This document shows positions 41,856 through 51,438 of a stretch of DNA of 64,000 nucleotides, piece after piece. The DNA lies in NCBI GenBank assembly GCA_018661705.1, contig JABJHR010000011.1, forward strand, positions 186,001 to 250,000, written 5' to 3'. The translations under genes were made by a program, and so were the position numbers. The DNA comes from Candidatus Woesearchaeota archaeon (lineage in GTDB: Archaea; Nanobdellota; Nanobdellia; Woesearchaeales; DSVV01). The notes beneath the pieces are model-generated. The model was not told the origin of the DNA, did no database searches, and saw only the letters and a list, made by a program, of their open reading frames with translations. Each line of letters starts with the position of its first letter. Positions within the stretch are counted from its first letter, which is position 1.

Positions 41856-43895
41856 CTACTTGTTATCTTTTTCTCCATCTTTAGAGTTTTCTGCGTCTTT
41901 ATTTTCAGTGTTATTTTTGTCGTCTTTTTTGTCGTCTACTTTATCTTCTTTTTTATCTTCTTTTTTATCTTCTTTCTTATCTTCATCTTTGTCAACACTA
42001 AACTCTGCATCTACAACATTTTCATTGTTTTTACCTGATTCTGCCTTAGAATCTTGTTTGCCACCAGCAGCATTTGGATCAGCACTAGGATCTGCCCCGG
42101 GAGCACCCCCTGCACCTTGTTGTTTTGCTGCTTGTTCTTGTGCAACTTTTTGATAAAGCTCTGTTGAAAGTTTTTGAACTTTTTGATTTATTTCTTCAAC
42201 TTTCTTTTTAATGGCTTCAAGATCTTTTTTTTCAGGTTCTAAAAGCTTCTTCAAAACTTCAATTTCTTTTTTGACTTCTTCTAGTTCCTTTACATCAACC
42301 TTACCTTCAAAGTCTTTGAAAAGCTTTTCTGTTGAATAAACAAGCGTATCTGCTTGATTAATTGTTTCAATTTCATCTTTTCGTTTATTATCTTCGTCAG
42401 CATGTGCTTCTGCTTCTGTTTTCATTTTTTCAATTTCTTCTTCACTTAATTTGTGTGTTGCTGTAATCCTAATAGATTGTTCTTTTCCTGTTCCTAAATC
42501 TTTTGCTGTAACATGAACAAGACCATTTGCATCTATATCAAATGTTACCTCAATTTGAGGTATACCTCTTGGAGCAGGTGGAACACCAATTAAATCAAAT
42601 CTACCTAAACTTTTATTATCAGTAGCCATTGGTCTTTCTCCTTGCAAAACATGAACAGTAACGGCTGTTTGATTGTCTGCAGCAGTTGAAAATATTTGAG
42701 ACTTTTTTGTAGGGACTGTAGTATTTCTTTTTATCAAAGAAGTCATAACTCCTCCTAAAGTTTCAATTCCCAAGGTTAAAGGTGTAACATCTAATAGCAA
42801 GATATCCTTAACTTCCCCTGATAAAACCCCTGCTTGAATTGCCGCACCATTTGCAACACATTCCATTGGATCAACACCACGTTCTGCAACTTTTCCAACA
42901 ACTTTTTCAACAAATTCTTTAACAACAGGCATTCTTGTTGGTCCACCAACCATAATTATTTTATCAATGTCATTAAAAGATAACTTTGCGTCCTTAATTG
43001 CTTGTTCCATTGGATGCTGACATTTTTCAATAATTGGTTTAATTAATTCTTCTAACTTTGCCCGATTAATTTTCATTTGCAAATGTTTTGGACCTTTGTC
43101 TGTTGCAGTTATAAATGGTAAATTAATATCTGTTTCAAGAACAGTACTTAATTCAATCTTAGCTTTTTCAGCAGCTTCTCTTAAACGCTGCATTGCCATG
43201 TCGTCGTCATTAAGATCAATTCCTTCTTTTGTTTTAAATTCCGAAGCAATATATTTGATTAAAGCATCATCCATATCTGTACCACCAAGTTGTGTATCTC
43301 CAGAAGTAGATTTAACTTCAAATACACTATCATCAAATTCCATCACAGTAACATCTAATGTACCACCACCTAAATCAAATACTAAAATCTTCTTTTCGCC
43401 TTTTCCTTTATCTAAACCATAGGCAAGTGAAGCAGCAGTCGGTTCATTAATAATTCTAACAACTTCTAAACCGGCAATTTCCCCAGCATCCTTAGTTGCT
43501 TGTCTTTGATTATCATCAAAATACGCAGGAACAGTAATAACTGCCTTTGAAATAGATTCTCCTAAAAATTCTTCTGCATCTTTTTTTATTTTTTGCAAAA
43601 TAAAAGCAGAAAGTTGTTGAGGCGTATATTCTTTTCCAAAAATATTAACTTTATAATCAGTCCCCATTTTTCTTTTAATGGCAGTAACTGTTCCTTTTGG
43701 ATTTGTTGATGCTTGCCTTCTTGCTGGCTCACCTATTAACATTTGCCCATCCTTAGTAAAAGCAACAACACTTGGAAATGCTTTCCCATATAGAGATGTT
43801 CCTTCTGCACTCGGTATTAAAGATGGTTTTCCAGCTTGTAAAACTGAAGCTGCTGAGTTACTTGTTCCTAAATCAATTCCAATTATTTTTGACAT
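41856..43895 (-). CDS. dnaK: chaperone DnaK (Hsp70)
   Basis: 679 residues. [13 protein letters not shown] (phosphate 1), [15 protein letters not shown] (connect), [15 protein letters not shown] (phosphate 2) and [17 protein letters not shown] (adenosine) define the ATPase domain; the substrate domain includes [17 protein letters not shown]. The C-terminal 60 residues are a low-complexity tail with repeated KEDKKEDK words, replacing the usual EEVD/GxxxD end. GGAGG precedes the ATG. It works with GrpE and DnaJ in the same cluster. Archaea obtained this system from bacteria (established), which explains the bacterial-type set here. Confidence 0.97.
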   Translation of the reverse strand: MSKIIGIDLGTSNSAASVLQAGKPSLIPSAEGTSLYGKAFPSVVAFTKDGQMLIGEPARRQASTNPKGTVTAIKRKMGTDYKVNIFGKEYTPQQLSAFILQKIKKDAEEFLGESISKAVITVPAYFDDNQRQATKDAGEIAGLEVVRIINEPTAASLAYGLDKGKGEKKILVFDLGGGTLDVTVMEFDDSVFEVKSTSGDTQLGGTDMDDALIKYIASEFKTKEGIDLNDDDMAMQRLREAAEKAKIELSTVLETDINLPFITATDKGPKHLQMKINRAKLEELIKPIIEKCQHPMEQAIKDAKLSFNDIDKIIMVGGPTRMPVVKEFVEKVVGKVAERGVDPMECVANGAAIQAGVLSGEVKDILLLDVTPLTLGIETLGGVMTSLIKRNTTVPTKKSQIFSTAADNQTAVTVHVLQGERPMATDNKSLGRFDLIGVPPAPRGIPQIEVTFDIDANGLVHVTAKDLGTGKEQSIRITATHKLSEEEIEKMKTEAEAHADEDNKRKDEIETINQADTLVYSTEKLFKDFEGKVDVKELEEVKKEIEVLKKLLEPEKKDLEAIKKKVEEINQKVQKLSTELYQKVAQEQAAKQQGAGGAPGADPSADPNAAGGKQDSKAESGKNNENVVDAEFSVDKDEDKKEDKKEDKKEDKVDDKKDDKNNTENKDAENSKDGEKDNK

Positions 43896-43969
43896 GTTTT
43901 TCGACCTCCGTCTAATCTTATAACATTTAGATTTTTGTTTTTAGTATTTTCAAACTATTTTGAGATTAA

Positions 43970-44317
43970 TTAACCAAAATAGGTTGGCCCCTTTTTATCA
44001 TCACTTTTTTTACTTTTTTGTTTTGCTTCTAATTTTTCAATTGCTTTTGGTTTAGCAATTTTACCAAATTCTTTTTCATATCTCTGAACCACTTGTGTAA
44101 GCAACCCAAGATATTTTTTTGCATGATATGGATCAAACATGACCACATTATGCCTAACCTTAAAAACAGGACCAGTTCTTGTTCTTTGATCTACCCGAGG
44201 AGTAATATTTTTCATGTCTATTACAATTTGAACGGGAGTAAAATTAACTGATACCTCGTGTACAAAAAATGCATCACCATCTTCATATTGCCAATTTATA
44301 TGTTTTTCATCCATCAT
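43970..44317 (-). CDS. DUF3467 family protein
   Basis: 115 residues. 'VSVNFTPVQIVIDMKNITPRV...VRHNVVMFDPYHAKKYLGLLTQVVQRYEKEFGKI' follows the DUF3467 pattern (an N-x-x-x-V strand, D-F/M acidic, then 'sP.haK.l...L...i..YE..fG.I'). The function of this family is unknown. It overlaps the preceding gene by four bases (ATGA type), so the two are coupled, and it precedes dnaK by about 75 bases with its own GGTGG ribosome site. The C-terminal 25 residues are lysine-rich. Confidence 0.75.
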   Translation of the reverse strand: MMDEKHINWQYEDGDAFFVHEVSVNFTPVQIVIDMKNITPRVDQRTRTGPVFKVRHNVVMFDPYHAKKYLGLLTQVVQRYEKEFGKIAKPKAIEKLEAKQKSKKSDDKKGPTYFG

Positions 44318-44850
44318 TCCACCTTTTTGTTTTTTGATTCAAAAGCAAGATCCTTTTTTTTATCAACATCATTTTTTTTATCAAGACCTTTTTTTTTATC
44401 TAAATTATTTTTTTTGTCACCATTACTTTTTTTGTTACTATCCTTTTCATTGCCACCATTATCTTTTTTAAGAGTCTTATTTTGGTTTATGTCTTTCATC
44501 AAAGATTCTGCTCTTTCTGGTGTTAAGATTTTTTTTCTTTGACGAAATGTTTGTTCATACGAAACAATCTCAACAACTTCTAAAAACTTAACAAGTTTAT
44601 TTAATTCTATTTTAGACTTATCTGGAAAAGCGCCAATTGCTTCATACAAACTTTGATCACTAGTAACAAAATTTGTTCTTGCCTGACAAAGAATGCTTGC
44701 ATCAAATTTATCATCGCCTAAAAAGTATTTGATAATTTCTTTTGCTGCAAGATATGTTTTTCGTGGTCTTAACAATCGTCTTGCAGATTGTGGTCCTGAA
44801 CCAGAAGGACTATTTGGGCCCTGTGGCCTAATTGGATTTTGTGGATTCAT
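44314..44850 (-). CDS. uncharacterised protein in the chaperone cluster
   Basis: 178 residues, overlapping the genes before and after it by four bases. The first 25 residues are Pro/Gly/Ser-rich; residues 30-115 look folded and helical, with FVTSDQSLYEAIGAF that weakly recalls the end of a PIN domain, though the catalytic acidic set is not complete. The last 60 residues are Lys/Asp/Asn repeats (NNLDKKKGLDKKNDVDKKKDL), similar in composition to the DnaK tail. It is coupled to DUF3467 and the zinc-chelating-like protein. I cannot assign a function. Confidence 0.55.
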   Translation of the reverse strand: MNPQNPIRPQGPNSPSGSGPQSARRLLRPRKTYLAAKEIIKYFLGDDKFDASILCQARTNFVTSDQSLYEAIGAFPDKSKIELNKLVKFLEVVEIVSYEQTFRQRKKILTPERAESLMKDINQNKTLKKDNGGNEKDSNKKSNGDKKNNLDKKKGLDKKNDVDKKKDLAFESKNKKVE

Positions 44851-45395
44851 TTTAACACCTCGTAACTTAAAATATTTTGTAATTTAACTTTATCGGGAAC
44901 TAAATCTTTAAGTTCTCCACCGACAATTGCATTATTAGTATGTAAAAAACTTGCCCATTGCCTAATTGATTCAGAATCATTTAGATTGACAAGATAATTT
45001 AAAGCAAACCATTGACTTAAATCTTCTCCATGTTTACTTCTTGGACTACAAACCCTACAATGTAAAGGCTTGACATCATGAATTTTACAACCTTTTTCCT
45101 CGTCAAGCATTATGCATTGACCAAAAGGTTTATTATCTTTCTTATTACTCTTTTCTAATTTAAATTTAAAACAGTTAGTGTTAAAACGATCATGTTCAAC
45201 TAAAAATTCATTTTTAAGTTTCTCAGATGAGATTCCTAAATATTTAGCAATTCTAGGAATATCTTCATTAAGTACAATTCCTGAATCAAATTTACAACAA
45301 GAGTTACATCTAGTGCATTCACTTCCAAGTTCTTGAATAGTTTCTAATTTTGTTTGTTTTGTAATTATCATTTTTTTAGTTTTTTTTATTAACAA
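44847..45395 (-). CDS. YkgJ-like Cys-cluster protein
   Basis: 182 residues. CTRCNSCCKFDSGIVL...CIMLDEEKGCKIHDVKPLHCRVCS matches the zinc/iron-chelating 'CxxCgxCC...C..L...C.iy..RP..CR.fP' family (YkgJ/CxxCxxCC). The metal and role are not settled in the literature known to me; members are thought to bind Fe-S or zinc. It overlaps the end of grpE by about 20 bases and the next gene by four, so it is part of the grpE transcript. Confidence 0.78.
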   Translation of the reverse strand: MLIKKTKKMIITKQTKLETIQELGSECTRCNSCCKFDSGIVLNEDIPRIAKYLGISSEKLKNEFLVEHDRFNTNCFKFKLEKSNKKDNKPFGQCIMLDEEKGCKIHDVKPLHCRVCSPRSKHGEDLSQWFALNYLVNLNDSESIRQWASFLHTNNAIVGGELKDLVPDKVKLQNILSYEVLK

Positions 45396-45930
45396 CTACT
45401 TTTGCAGTTCTTAATAATTTTCCATGTATTAAATATCCTTTTTGCAATACCTCTAAGATAATACCTTCTGGTTTATCTGATTCTTTTTGCATTAAAGGTT
45501 CATGAAAATGAGGATCAAACTTTTCATTGATGGGATTAATAACCTGAATTCCAGATTTATCCAATAAATCAAACAATTGTGAGTAAATTAATTCAACACC
45601 TTTAACAAAATCTTCATGTTGATCCTTATTTTTGAAAGCAAGTTCAAAACTATCCATAATTGGTAAAATTTTTATAATAAATTCTCCTAAAGCATATTTA
45701 CAAAAGTTTTGTTTTTCATTATCAACTGTTTTTTTGTAATTTTCAAAATCAGCTTGCATTCTTTTTAAAAGATTAGTTAGTTCAACAACATCCGATCCTG
45801 CTTTTTCACAAGGTTTATTTGAATGATCAAGTTTAGATGATGTATTTCCTACGTGCACATTATCAGAATGAATCTCTGCTTTTTTTTCTGAATCTTTTTT
45901 AGGATCATTGGTATTTGTTTTCTTTATCAT
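45376..45930 (-). CDS. grpE: nucleotide exchange factor GrpE
   Basis: 184 residues. The disordered N-terminus (first 45 residues) leads to a long coiled coil (LTNLLKRMQADFENYKKTVDNEK) and the beta domain with FDPHFHEPLMQ and EVLQKGYLIHGKLLRTAKVVV, the GrpE signature. It releases ADP from DnaK. It is the first gene of the minus-strand chaperone cluster; a TATA-like CTTTATATATTAG near 45998-46010 (minus sense) and an AAGGATGTGAG site before the ATG support this start. Confidence 0.95.
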   Translation of the reverse strand: MIKKTNTNDPKKDSEKKAEIHSDNVHVGNTSSKLDHSNKPCEKAGSDVVELTNLLKRMQADFENYKKTVDNEKQNFCKYALGEFIIKILPIMDSFELAFKNKDQHEDFVKGVELIYSQLFDLLDKSGIQVINPINEKFDPHFHEPLMQKESDKPEGIILEVLQKGYLIHGKLLRTAKVVVNKKN

Positions 45931-46157
45931 ATTCTCACATCCTTTAACTACCTTGGTTGACCTTAGATCAACGAGAGTAATCTAAAGTAAACGGAACTAA
46001 TATATAAAGTTTGTGGAAATTTAGAATATAAGAGTGAGACAAATAAGTAAAGATTTGAACTCAAACAGAGGCAACCATTATAAAAAAACACAAAAACTTT
46101 ATAAAGGCCCAAGAAAACCTAATGGTAATCAATCATAAGTAAATAAATAGTGATAAT

Positions 46158-46346
46158 ATGGGAAGAATAAAAACAAAATTAATCAAAAGAATTGGATCAA
46201 AGTTATTTAAGTTACATGGAGACGAATTTAGTAATGACTATAAGAAAAACAAACTTAAAGTAGCAGAACTTGCAGAAATTCGTTCAAAAAAACTTAAAAA
46301 CATAATCGCCGGTTATACAACTAGATTAGCTAGAAGCAACAAGTAA
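46158..46346 (+). CDS. rps17e: ribosomal protein S17e
   Basis: 62 residues. MGRIKTKLIKRIGSKLF, the central FSNDYKKNK and VAELAEIRSKKLKNIIAGYTTRLAR follow the archaeal S17e pattern (IKR...F..DF..NK..V......SKK.RN.IAGYiTrL) from end to end, and the length is that of archaeal S17e. A TATA box AAACTTTATAAAGGC near 46093 and a short leader precede it. It is followed by Alba after 55 bases. Confidence 0.93.
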   Translation: MGRIKTKLIKRIGSKLFKLHGDEFSNDYKKNKLKVAELAEIRSKKLKNIIAGYTTRLARSNK

Positions 46347-46401
46347 TACACTTCTTGATTAAGTGTATTTGACAACAAAAAACGACACGGAGGGCGAGAA
46401 A

Positions 46402-46683
46402 ATGACAGCAGATAACTCAATCTTTATTGGCAATAAGCCTTTTATGAACTATGTAACTAGCGTAGTTATGCAGTTTACAACAAAAAACGCACCTGAAGTG
46501 ATTATAAAGGCAAGAGGAAAGTTTATTTCTAGAGCAGTTGATGTGGCAGAGGTTGCCGCAAAAAGATTCTTAGAAGGACAAGTTGGCATGAAAGATATTA
46601 AGATAGACAGTGAAGAATTTGAAAACAAAGAAGGCAAACAAGTCCGAGTATCAACAATTGAAATTTTACTTGAAAAAAAATAA
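46402..46683 (+). CDS. albA: Alba chromatin / RNA-binding protein
   Basis: Start at the ATG behind GGAGGGCGAG (46402); 93 residues. [21 protein letters not shown] (split over residues 5-25), [24 protein letters not shown] and the terminal [11 protein letters not shown] are the Alba signature. Here the acetylatable Lys16 region reads [10 protein letters not shown]. Alba coats DNA and also RNA as dimers. It is adjacent to S17e, probably in one transcript. A short acidic loop ([12 protein letters not shown]) is normal in the family. Confidence 0.95.
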   Translation: MTADNSIFIGNKPFMNYVTSVVMQFTTKNAPEVIIKARGKFISRAVDVAEVAAKRFLEGQVGMKDIKIDSEEFENKEGKQVRVSTIEILLEKK

Positions 46684-46859
46684 ATGTTGATATTTCTTAT
46701 TTTTTTCTTATAATTATAGGTAGTTAAAATTTTGTTTACTAAATTTTAACATTTACAAATTCAAGTTTAGCATTAAAGGTTAATAAATGGAAAAATACAA
46801 TATCAAACCTTAATTTGTGACAAAATTTAAATATAAATTAGGCTATTTTTAATTTATAT

Positions 46860-46976
46860 GGGCCTATAGGCTAATGGATACTCTCGTAACATTAAAGTTA
46901 CGTGGCCAGAAAGACCATCCGGCTTCGGTCTTTAGGATGAAACCGGATAATGGGGGTTCGAATCCTCCTAGGCTCA
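46860..46976 (+). tRNA. tRNA-Arg(UCG) with two probable introns
   Basis: Acceptor GGGCCTA/TAGGCTC with A73, T-arm GGGGG-TTCGAAT-CCTCC (one G-U), anticodon stem TCCGG/CCGGA around CTTCGG-A with anticodon TCG at 46925-46927. A 13-base intron at 37/38 is 46929-46941. The D-region carries about 32 extra bases (around 46881-46912) with a CGTAAC/GTTACG hairpin, so a second intron after the D-loop GGATA; removing both gives 72 bases. After removal the D-stem has one C-A mismatch, so exact ends are uncertain. Confidence 0.72.
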
Positions 46977-47118
46977 TTAAATAAAACAATGATTTCGATG
47001 AAGTCGAAATTATTGATTTTTTAATGCTTTATAATGTAGATGCTTGACAATTTATTGGCAAGTTCAATAATTTAGATGAAGTCGGCATTATTACGCATCA
47101 TAATACCCAATATACAAA
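46977..47118 (+). other. post-tRNA spacer with two hairpins sharing GATGAAGTC
   Basis: ATTTCGA-TGAAG-TCGAAAT (46992-47010) is a perfect hairpin, and a second stem AATAAT/ATTATT (about 47068-47093) surrounds another copy of GATGAAGTC (46997-47005 and 47075-47083). No open frame. The repeats may be transcript-end structures for the tRNA or a small RNA. Confidence 0.35.
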
Positions 47119-47556
47119 ATGATTAGAATAATAACAATTGGAAAAGTTAAAGAACCTTACTTAAAAAAAGGTATTGAAGATTTTCTCACTAGATTAAAAC
47201 CCTTGCACAAGGTAGAAATACTTGAACTAAAAGATAAAAAAACAATTGAACTTGAGGGAAAAGATATTATTAAACGAATTAAAGACGACTTTGTCGTGGT
47301 CATGGATGAATTTGGACAAGAATGTAGATCAAGAGTACTAGCAGAATTTATTAAGAAAAAATGTTTAGAAGAATCTGGAAAAATTGCTTTTATTATTGGT
47401 AGTGCAGATGGTCTTAGTGAAGATGTAAAGAAAAGGGCAGACCTAACAATAGCATTATCACAAATGACATTTACCCATGAAATGGCACAATTATTTCTTT
47501 TAGAGCAAGTATATAGAGGATTTAGCATAATTAAAGGGAAGAAATATCATAGATAA
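47119..47556 (+). CDS. rlmH: RlmH-type SPOUT rRNA methyltransferase
   Basis: 145 residues. IRIITIGKVKEPYLKKGIEDFLTRL, VVVMDEFGQECRS, IAFIIGSADGLSEDVKKRAD (the SAM-binding GG/GA-type knot loop), and HEMAQLFLLEQVYRGFSIIKGKKYHR (C-terminal signature ending in YHR) are all present. In bacteria RlmH methylates pseudouridine 1915 of 23S rRNA from a homodimer. Family membership is clear; the position modified in this archaeon is inference. The ATG lacks a strong ribosome binding site. Confidence 0.93.
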   Translation: MIRIITIGKVKEPYLKKGIEDFLTRLKPLHKVEILELKDKKTIELEGKDIIKRIKDDFVVVMDEFGQECRSRVLAEFIKKKCLEESGKIAFIIGSADGLSEDVKKRADLTIALSQMTFTHEMAQLFLLEQVYRGFSIIKGKKYHR

Positions 47557-47584
47557 AATATTCAAATTTACCTAATTCTACAAT

Positions 47585-47599
47585 AAATTTATATATAAA
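47585..47599 (+). promoter_or_regulatory. TATA box of proS
   Basis: AATTTATATATAAAA centred about 27 bases before the ATG at 47619, consistent with a leaderless proS transcript. Confidence 0.55.
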
Positions 47600-47618
47600 A
47601 TGCCTATCTTTAAAGTTC

Positions 47619-49151
47619 ATGGCAAAACATAATAATAATAATAATGGAAAAGCTCAAGAAAAAGATGAAAAAAAACTAGGGATTACTGTTAAAAAATCAG
47701 ATAATTTTAGTGAATGGTATACGCAATTATGTGCAGAACAAGGAGCAGATTTAGTTGATACCAGATATGGTGTTGCTGGGTTTGTTGTACATAAACCGTG
47801 GGCATTTAAAATTCTAAGAGGAATTTATGATTTATTAGACAAAGAAATAGAAGAAGATGGCCATGAACCATTATTATTTCCAACCGTTATCCCTGAAGAA
47901 AATTTGTTAAAAGAAGAAGAACATGCTGGCTTTGCCCCAGACGTATTTTGGATAACGCATGGTGGAAACACTAAACTTGAGAGAAAACTAGCACTAAGGC
48001 CAACAGGAGAAACTGCATTTTATCCAATGTATGGATTATGGATAAGAAGTCATAATGATTTACCATTCAAGAGATTTCAAAGTAGAATTACTGTATTTAG
48101 AAATGAAGCAACAACAAGACCATTTTTACGAGGCAGAGAATTTATGTTTTACGAAACACACGACGTTTTTGCAACACATAAAGAAGCAATGAAACAAATT
48201 GATACAGATATGAAAATTATGAATGAAGTTGCCTATGAAACATTAAAGATCCCATTTATTTTTTTCAAACGACCTAAATGGGATAAATTTTTAGGAGCAG
48301 ATGATACTTATGCATCAGATACAATAATGCCAGATGGCAAAAGAAATCAATGTTCTAGTACACACGATCTTGGTCAAAACTTTGCAAAAGTTTATGATGT
48401 GACATTCAAAGATAAAGATGGAAAACTAAAATATGGTTATCAAACTTGTTTTGGACCAGGGATTTATAGATTAATGGCCGCATTAATTGCAATTCATGGA
48501 GATGACAATGGATTAATTCTTCCAACAGCTGTTACACCAATACATATTGTTATTATTCCAATCACATTTAGTAAAAAACCAGAACTAACAGAAAAAGTAT
48601 TAAACAAATGTAAACAAGTAAAAGAACTAATTGAAAAAAGTTGTTTTGGTATAAAAGTTAAATTAGATGATGAAGATAAATCTCCTGGTTATAAATACAA
48701 TAAATGGGAGTTAATGGGTGTACCATTAAGGATTGAAATTGGACCAAGAGAAGCTGATGGGGATGAAGTTACAATTGTTAATAGAATCTCTAGAGAGAAA
48801 GAAAAACTTAATCTAAAAAATATTGAAAAAGAATTAAACACACACATCAATGATTTTGAAGTCATGCTTAAAAAAAGAGCAGATGAATATTTCAAAGGAA
48901 ACACAAAAGATGCAGATAGCTTAGAAAAAGTTAAAAAGATTATTGAAGAACATCGTGGTTTTATTAAAGTGCCTTGGTGCTCTACTGAAAAAGATGGAGA
49001 AAAATGTGCAGAAACTCTAAAAGCAGAAACAATGGGTGGAGTCGTATCTGGAATTAAATTTGAATCTCCTGAAAAACCAAAGAAAGATCAAAAATGTGTT
49101 ATTTGTGGTAAAGAAGCAAAACATATTGTGTATGTTGCAAAATCATATTAA
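47619..49151 (+). CDS. proS: prolyl-tRNA synthetase, archaeal/eukaryal type
   Basis: 510 residues. Class II motifs: RPTGETAFYPMYGLWIRS, motif 2 FRNEATTRPFLRGREFMFYETHD, and the later ALIAIHGDDNGLILP (motif 3 region uses a Gly-Asp-Asp-Asn form). The C-terminal zinc-binding domain has CSTEKDGEKC...CVICG and ends in the conserved KSY tail. There is no editing insert, as expected for the archaeal type. An N-terminal run of five Asn codons (AAT repeat) follows MAKH and may be disordered. The next gene starts two bases after the stop. Confidence 0.96.
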   Translation: MAKHNNNNNGKAQEKDEKKLGITVKKSDNFSEWYTQLCAEQGADLVDTRYGVAGFVVHKPWAFKILRGIYDLLDKEIEEDGHEPLLFPTVIPEENLLKEEEHAGFAPDVFWITHGGNTKLERKLALRPTGETAFYPMYGLWIRSHNDLPFKRFQSRITVFRNEATTRPFLRGREFMFYETHDVFATHKEAMKQIDTDMKIMNEVAYETLKIPFIFFKRPKWDKFLGADDTYASDTIMPDGKRNQCSSTHDLGQNFAKVYDVTFKDKDGKLKYGYQTCFGPGIYRLMAALIAIHGDDNGLILPTAVTPIHIVIIPITFSKKPELTEKVLNKCKQVKELIEKSCFGIKVKLDDEDKSPGYKYNKWELMGVPLRIEIGPREADGDEVTIVNRISREKEKLNLKNIEKELNTHINDFEVMLKKRADEYFKGNTKDADSLEKVKKIIEEHRGFIKVPWCSTEKDGEKCAETLKAETMGGVVSGIKFESPEKPKKDQKCVICGKEAKHIVYVAKSY

Positions 49152-49152
49152 A

Positions 49153-50574
49153 ATGCTTAAAATCACGCAAGGAAAAAAATTTAAAATTCTTATTCTAATT
49201 TTAGCTTTTGTTCTTATTTTTGGAACACATTTGAAGTTTTCTCCAGACAACAATGATCTTTGGCTGCATTTAGTAAGTGGAAAAGTAATATCTGAATCAA
49301 ACTCCGTACCTAAGACTGATGTACTTACATTTACAAAACAAGGAGAAGAATGGAGTGTACATGAATGGCTTTACCAAAGTACAGGTTATTTTATCTACAA
49401 ACACTTTGGATTAACAGGATTACTAGTTATTAAATCTTTGTTTGTTTGTCTTTGTTTAGCGTTATTATTTTATTTGATTAAAGATTCATTTTACATTGGA
49501 TTATTTGTTACGTTATTGGTATCATATGGTTTAACCTTGTTCTCTGATATTCGGCCACATGTATTATCGTGGGTTTTTCTGATTTTCACGTTAATATTAA
49601 TTAAAAAAAATAAAGAATGGTTCTTGCCTGCATTAATTTTACTATGGGGAAACCTTCATCCACTGCATTTAATAGGTTTAGTAATAATTGCATTATACCT
49701 AGGACCTAAATATTTGAAAACAAAGAACAAAAAATATCTTTTTGTGATGATTTTATCAGTAATTGCGGCGGCATTAAATCCAATGGGGATTAAAACATTC
49801 TTTGTGCCATTCAACATTATCTCACCATTCATAACTGAATGGAAACCATTTTCTCCAGCAGGATTATACTTTTGGATATTTGGTGCTTTTATTTTATTGG
49901 GAATTTTATCGTTTGTAAAAAAAAGAAAATTAAATATTAGTGATGCAATGCTTTTTATTTTATTAACATACCTTGGTTACTCATCTAGGAGACATGTTGC
50001 ACAAGCCTTTATTTTACTAACCCCAATCATAATAAATAATTTTCAGTTTAGATTCAAATTTTTGTTTGAAAGAGACCTTAAAAAGGATATTATGTTTGTA
50101 GTAATTATTGCACTATTATTGTTTACTGGAATAACATATTGGGGGGCATTCAATACAAACTTTCCTTGGCACAAATATCCAATACTAGAAACAAAAATCA
50201 TAGAAGAACACAACATTAAAGGAAACATTTTTAATAGGTATGGGTTTGGAAGCTTTTTAGAGTTTTATTTATATCCAAGCAATCTTGTTTACATTGATGC
50301 AAGAGCAGAAACAATGGGAAAAGAACTAATAAATGAATATGTAAGTTTAGGAACTAATAAAAAAGAAGACATACCAAAAATAATTGAAAAAAATAATATT
50401 ACTATTGTCATTGTTGCTCACGACATGAATATTGGAAATTATTTTCTAAATCATCCTGATTGGAAATTAATTAATGTTAATGATGAATGGGCATCTTTTG
50501 TTCTAAATACAGAGGAAACAAAAAATGTGCCAGAAATAGATCTTTCTTCAAGTAAGTATGTTCAATTAGATTAA
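49153..50574 (+). CDS. multi-pass membrane protein, glycosyltransferase-C-like
   Basis: 473 residues, taking the ATG just after proS; an earlier in-frame ATG (49036) lies within proS. About nine or ten membrane helices are visible, and the first extracytoplasmic loop has DNNDLWLHLVSGKVI and WSVHEWLYQS, resembling the acidic first loop (DxD/ExD) of GT-C enzymes that use lipid-linked sugars. HPLHLIGLVIIALY and RRHVAQAFILL are conserved-looking. The C-terminal 100 residues are soluble (IDARAETMGKELINEY). It may glycosylate surface proteins such as the S-layer or giant protein; this is inference. Confidence 0.6.
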   Translation: MLKITQGKKFKILILILAFVLIFGTHLKFSPDNNDLWLHLVSGKVISESNSVPKTDVLTFTKQGEEWSVHEWLYQSTGYFIYKHFGLTGLLVIKSLFVCLCLALLFYLIKDSFYIGLFVTLLVSYGLTLFSDIRPHVLSWVFLIFTLILIKKNKEWFLPALILLWGNLHPLHLIGLVIIALYLGPKYLKTKNKKYLFVMILSVIAAALNPMGIKTFFVPFNIISPFITEWKPFSPAGLYFWIFGAFILLGILSFVKKRKLNISDAMLFILLTYLGYSSRRHVAQAFILLTPIIINNFQFRFKFLFERDLKKDIMFVVIIALLLFTGITYWGAFNTNFPWHKYPILETKIIEEHNIKGNIFNRYGFGSFLEFYLYPSNLVYIDARAETMGKELINEYVSLGTNKKEDIPKIIEKNNITIVIVAHDMNIGNYFLNHPDWKLINVNDEWASFVLNTEETKNVPEIDLSSSKYVQLD

Positions 50575-50584
50575 CTCTTTTGAA

Positions 50585-51310
50585 TCAACTTTGGCTTTTT
50601 ATTTTTCTATGTCTAAAAAATATGAGAAAAACACTATAAAACATGTTAAACGTGTCTTTAATTATATGTACTTTACTTGCACCAGAGTTATACCATTTGA
50701 CAGGAACCTCCTTTGTGCTATAACCTAATTTTTTTGCAAGATATAAAACTTCTACATCAAAACAAAATCTATCAATGGTAAGTCTTTTAAAGATATTAAT
50801 AGCGGCTTTTCTTTGAAATAATTTAAAACCACACTGTGTATCTTTTATCCCCCTTATTACAAAAAGCTTAATTAAATAGGGAAAAATATTACCCAAAAAC
50901 CTGCGCAATAATGGTTGTTTTATGACAATATTAGATTCTGGAAGATTTCTAGAAGCAATAACAAGATCATATTCTTTAATCAAAGGTATCATTTTGCTAA
51001 GTTCTTCTATTGGCGTAGAAAGATCTGCATCAGAAAATAAAACCAGATCAAATTTAGAGTTTAAAACCCCTTGTTTGACACTGAAACCCTTACCCTTATT
51101 CTTTTGGTTTTTTAGAATTTTGATTTCAGATGATAAATATTTTTGAGATAATGATTCAATAATCTTAATAGTATTATCTGTTGAACCATCATCAACAATG
51201 ATTAATTCATACTTAAAATTATTTTTAGAAAAAAAATTAACTATTTTGTTGATTGTTTCAGAAATCCTGTCTTTTTCATTAAATGCAGGAATAATTATTG
51301 AAATATCCAT
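50585..51310 (-). CDS. GT2-family dolichyl-phosphate glucosyltransferase-like enzyme
   Basis: 241 residues. SIIIPAFNEKDRISETI, LIIVDDGSTDNTIKI, KGFSVKQGVLNSKFDLVLFSDADLSTPIEEL (DAD metal/nucleotide-sugar motif) and DTQCGFKLFQRKAA follow the Alg5/DPM1-like family that moves a sugar from UDP or GDP to a polyprenyl phosphate. It provides lipid-linked sugars for N-glycosylation on the outside of the cell. Its stop converges on the membrane-protein gene with 10 bases between. Confidence 0.85.
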   Translation of the reverse strand: MDISIIIPAFNEKDRISETINKIVNFFSKNNFKYELIIVDDGSTDNTIKIIESLSQKYLSSEIKILKNQKNKGKGFSVKQGVLNSKFDLVLFSDADLSTPIEELSKMIPLIKEYDLVIASRNLPESNIVIKQPLLRRFLGNIFPYLIKLFVIRGIKDTQCGFKLFQRKAAINIFKRLTIDRFCFDVEVLYLAKKLGYSTKEVPVKWYNSGASKVHIIKDTFNMFYSVFLIFFRHRKIKSQS

Positions 51311-51438
51311 ATGATTAATACTAATCCCATCATTAATTTAAAAAACTATTGAAAAAACTGAAAGAAAAATGAAAAAAAGACAATTTAAATCAGAAAAACT
51401 CTTAAACAAAAAAATAGATAAATAAATAAGAAAAACTT

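Noticed and set aside
47625-47646. AAT microsatellite at the proS start as a phase-variation switch
   Set aside because: The repeat is a trinucleotide, so length change keeps frame; it only alters an Asn run at a disordered N-terminus.
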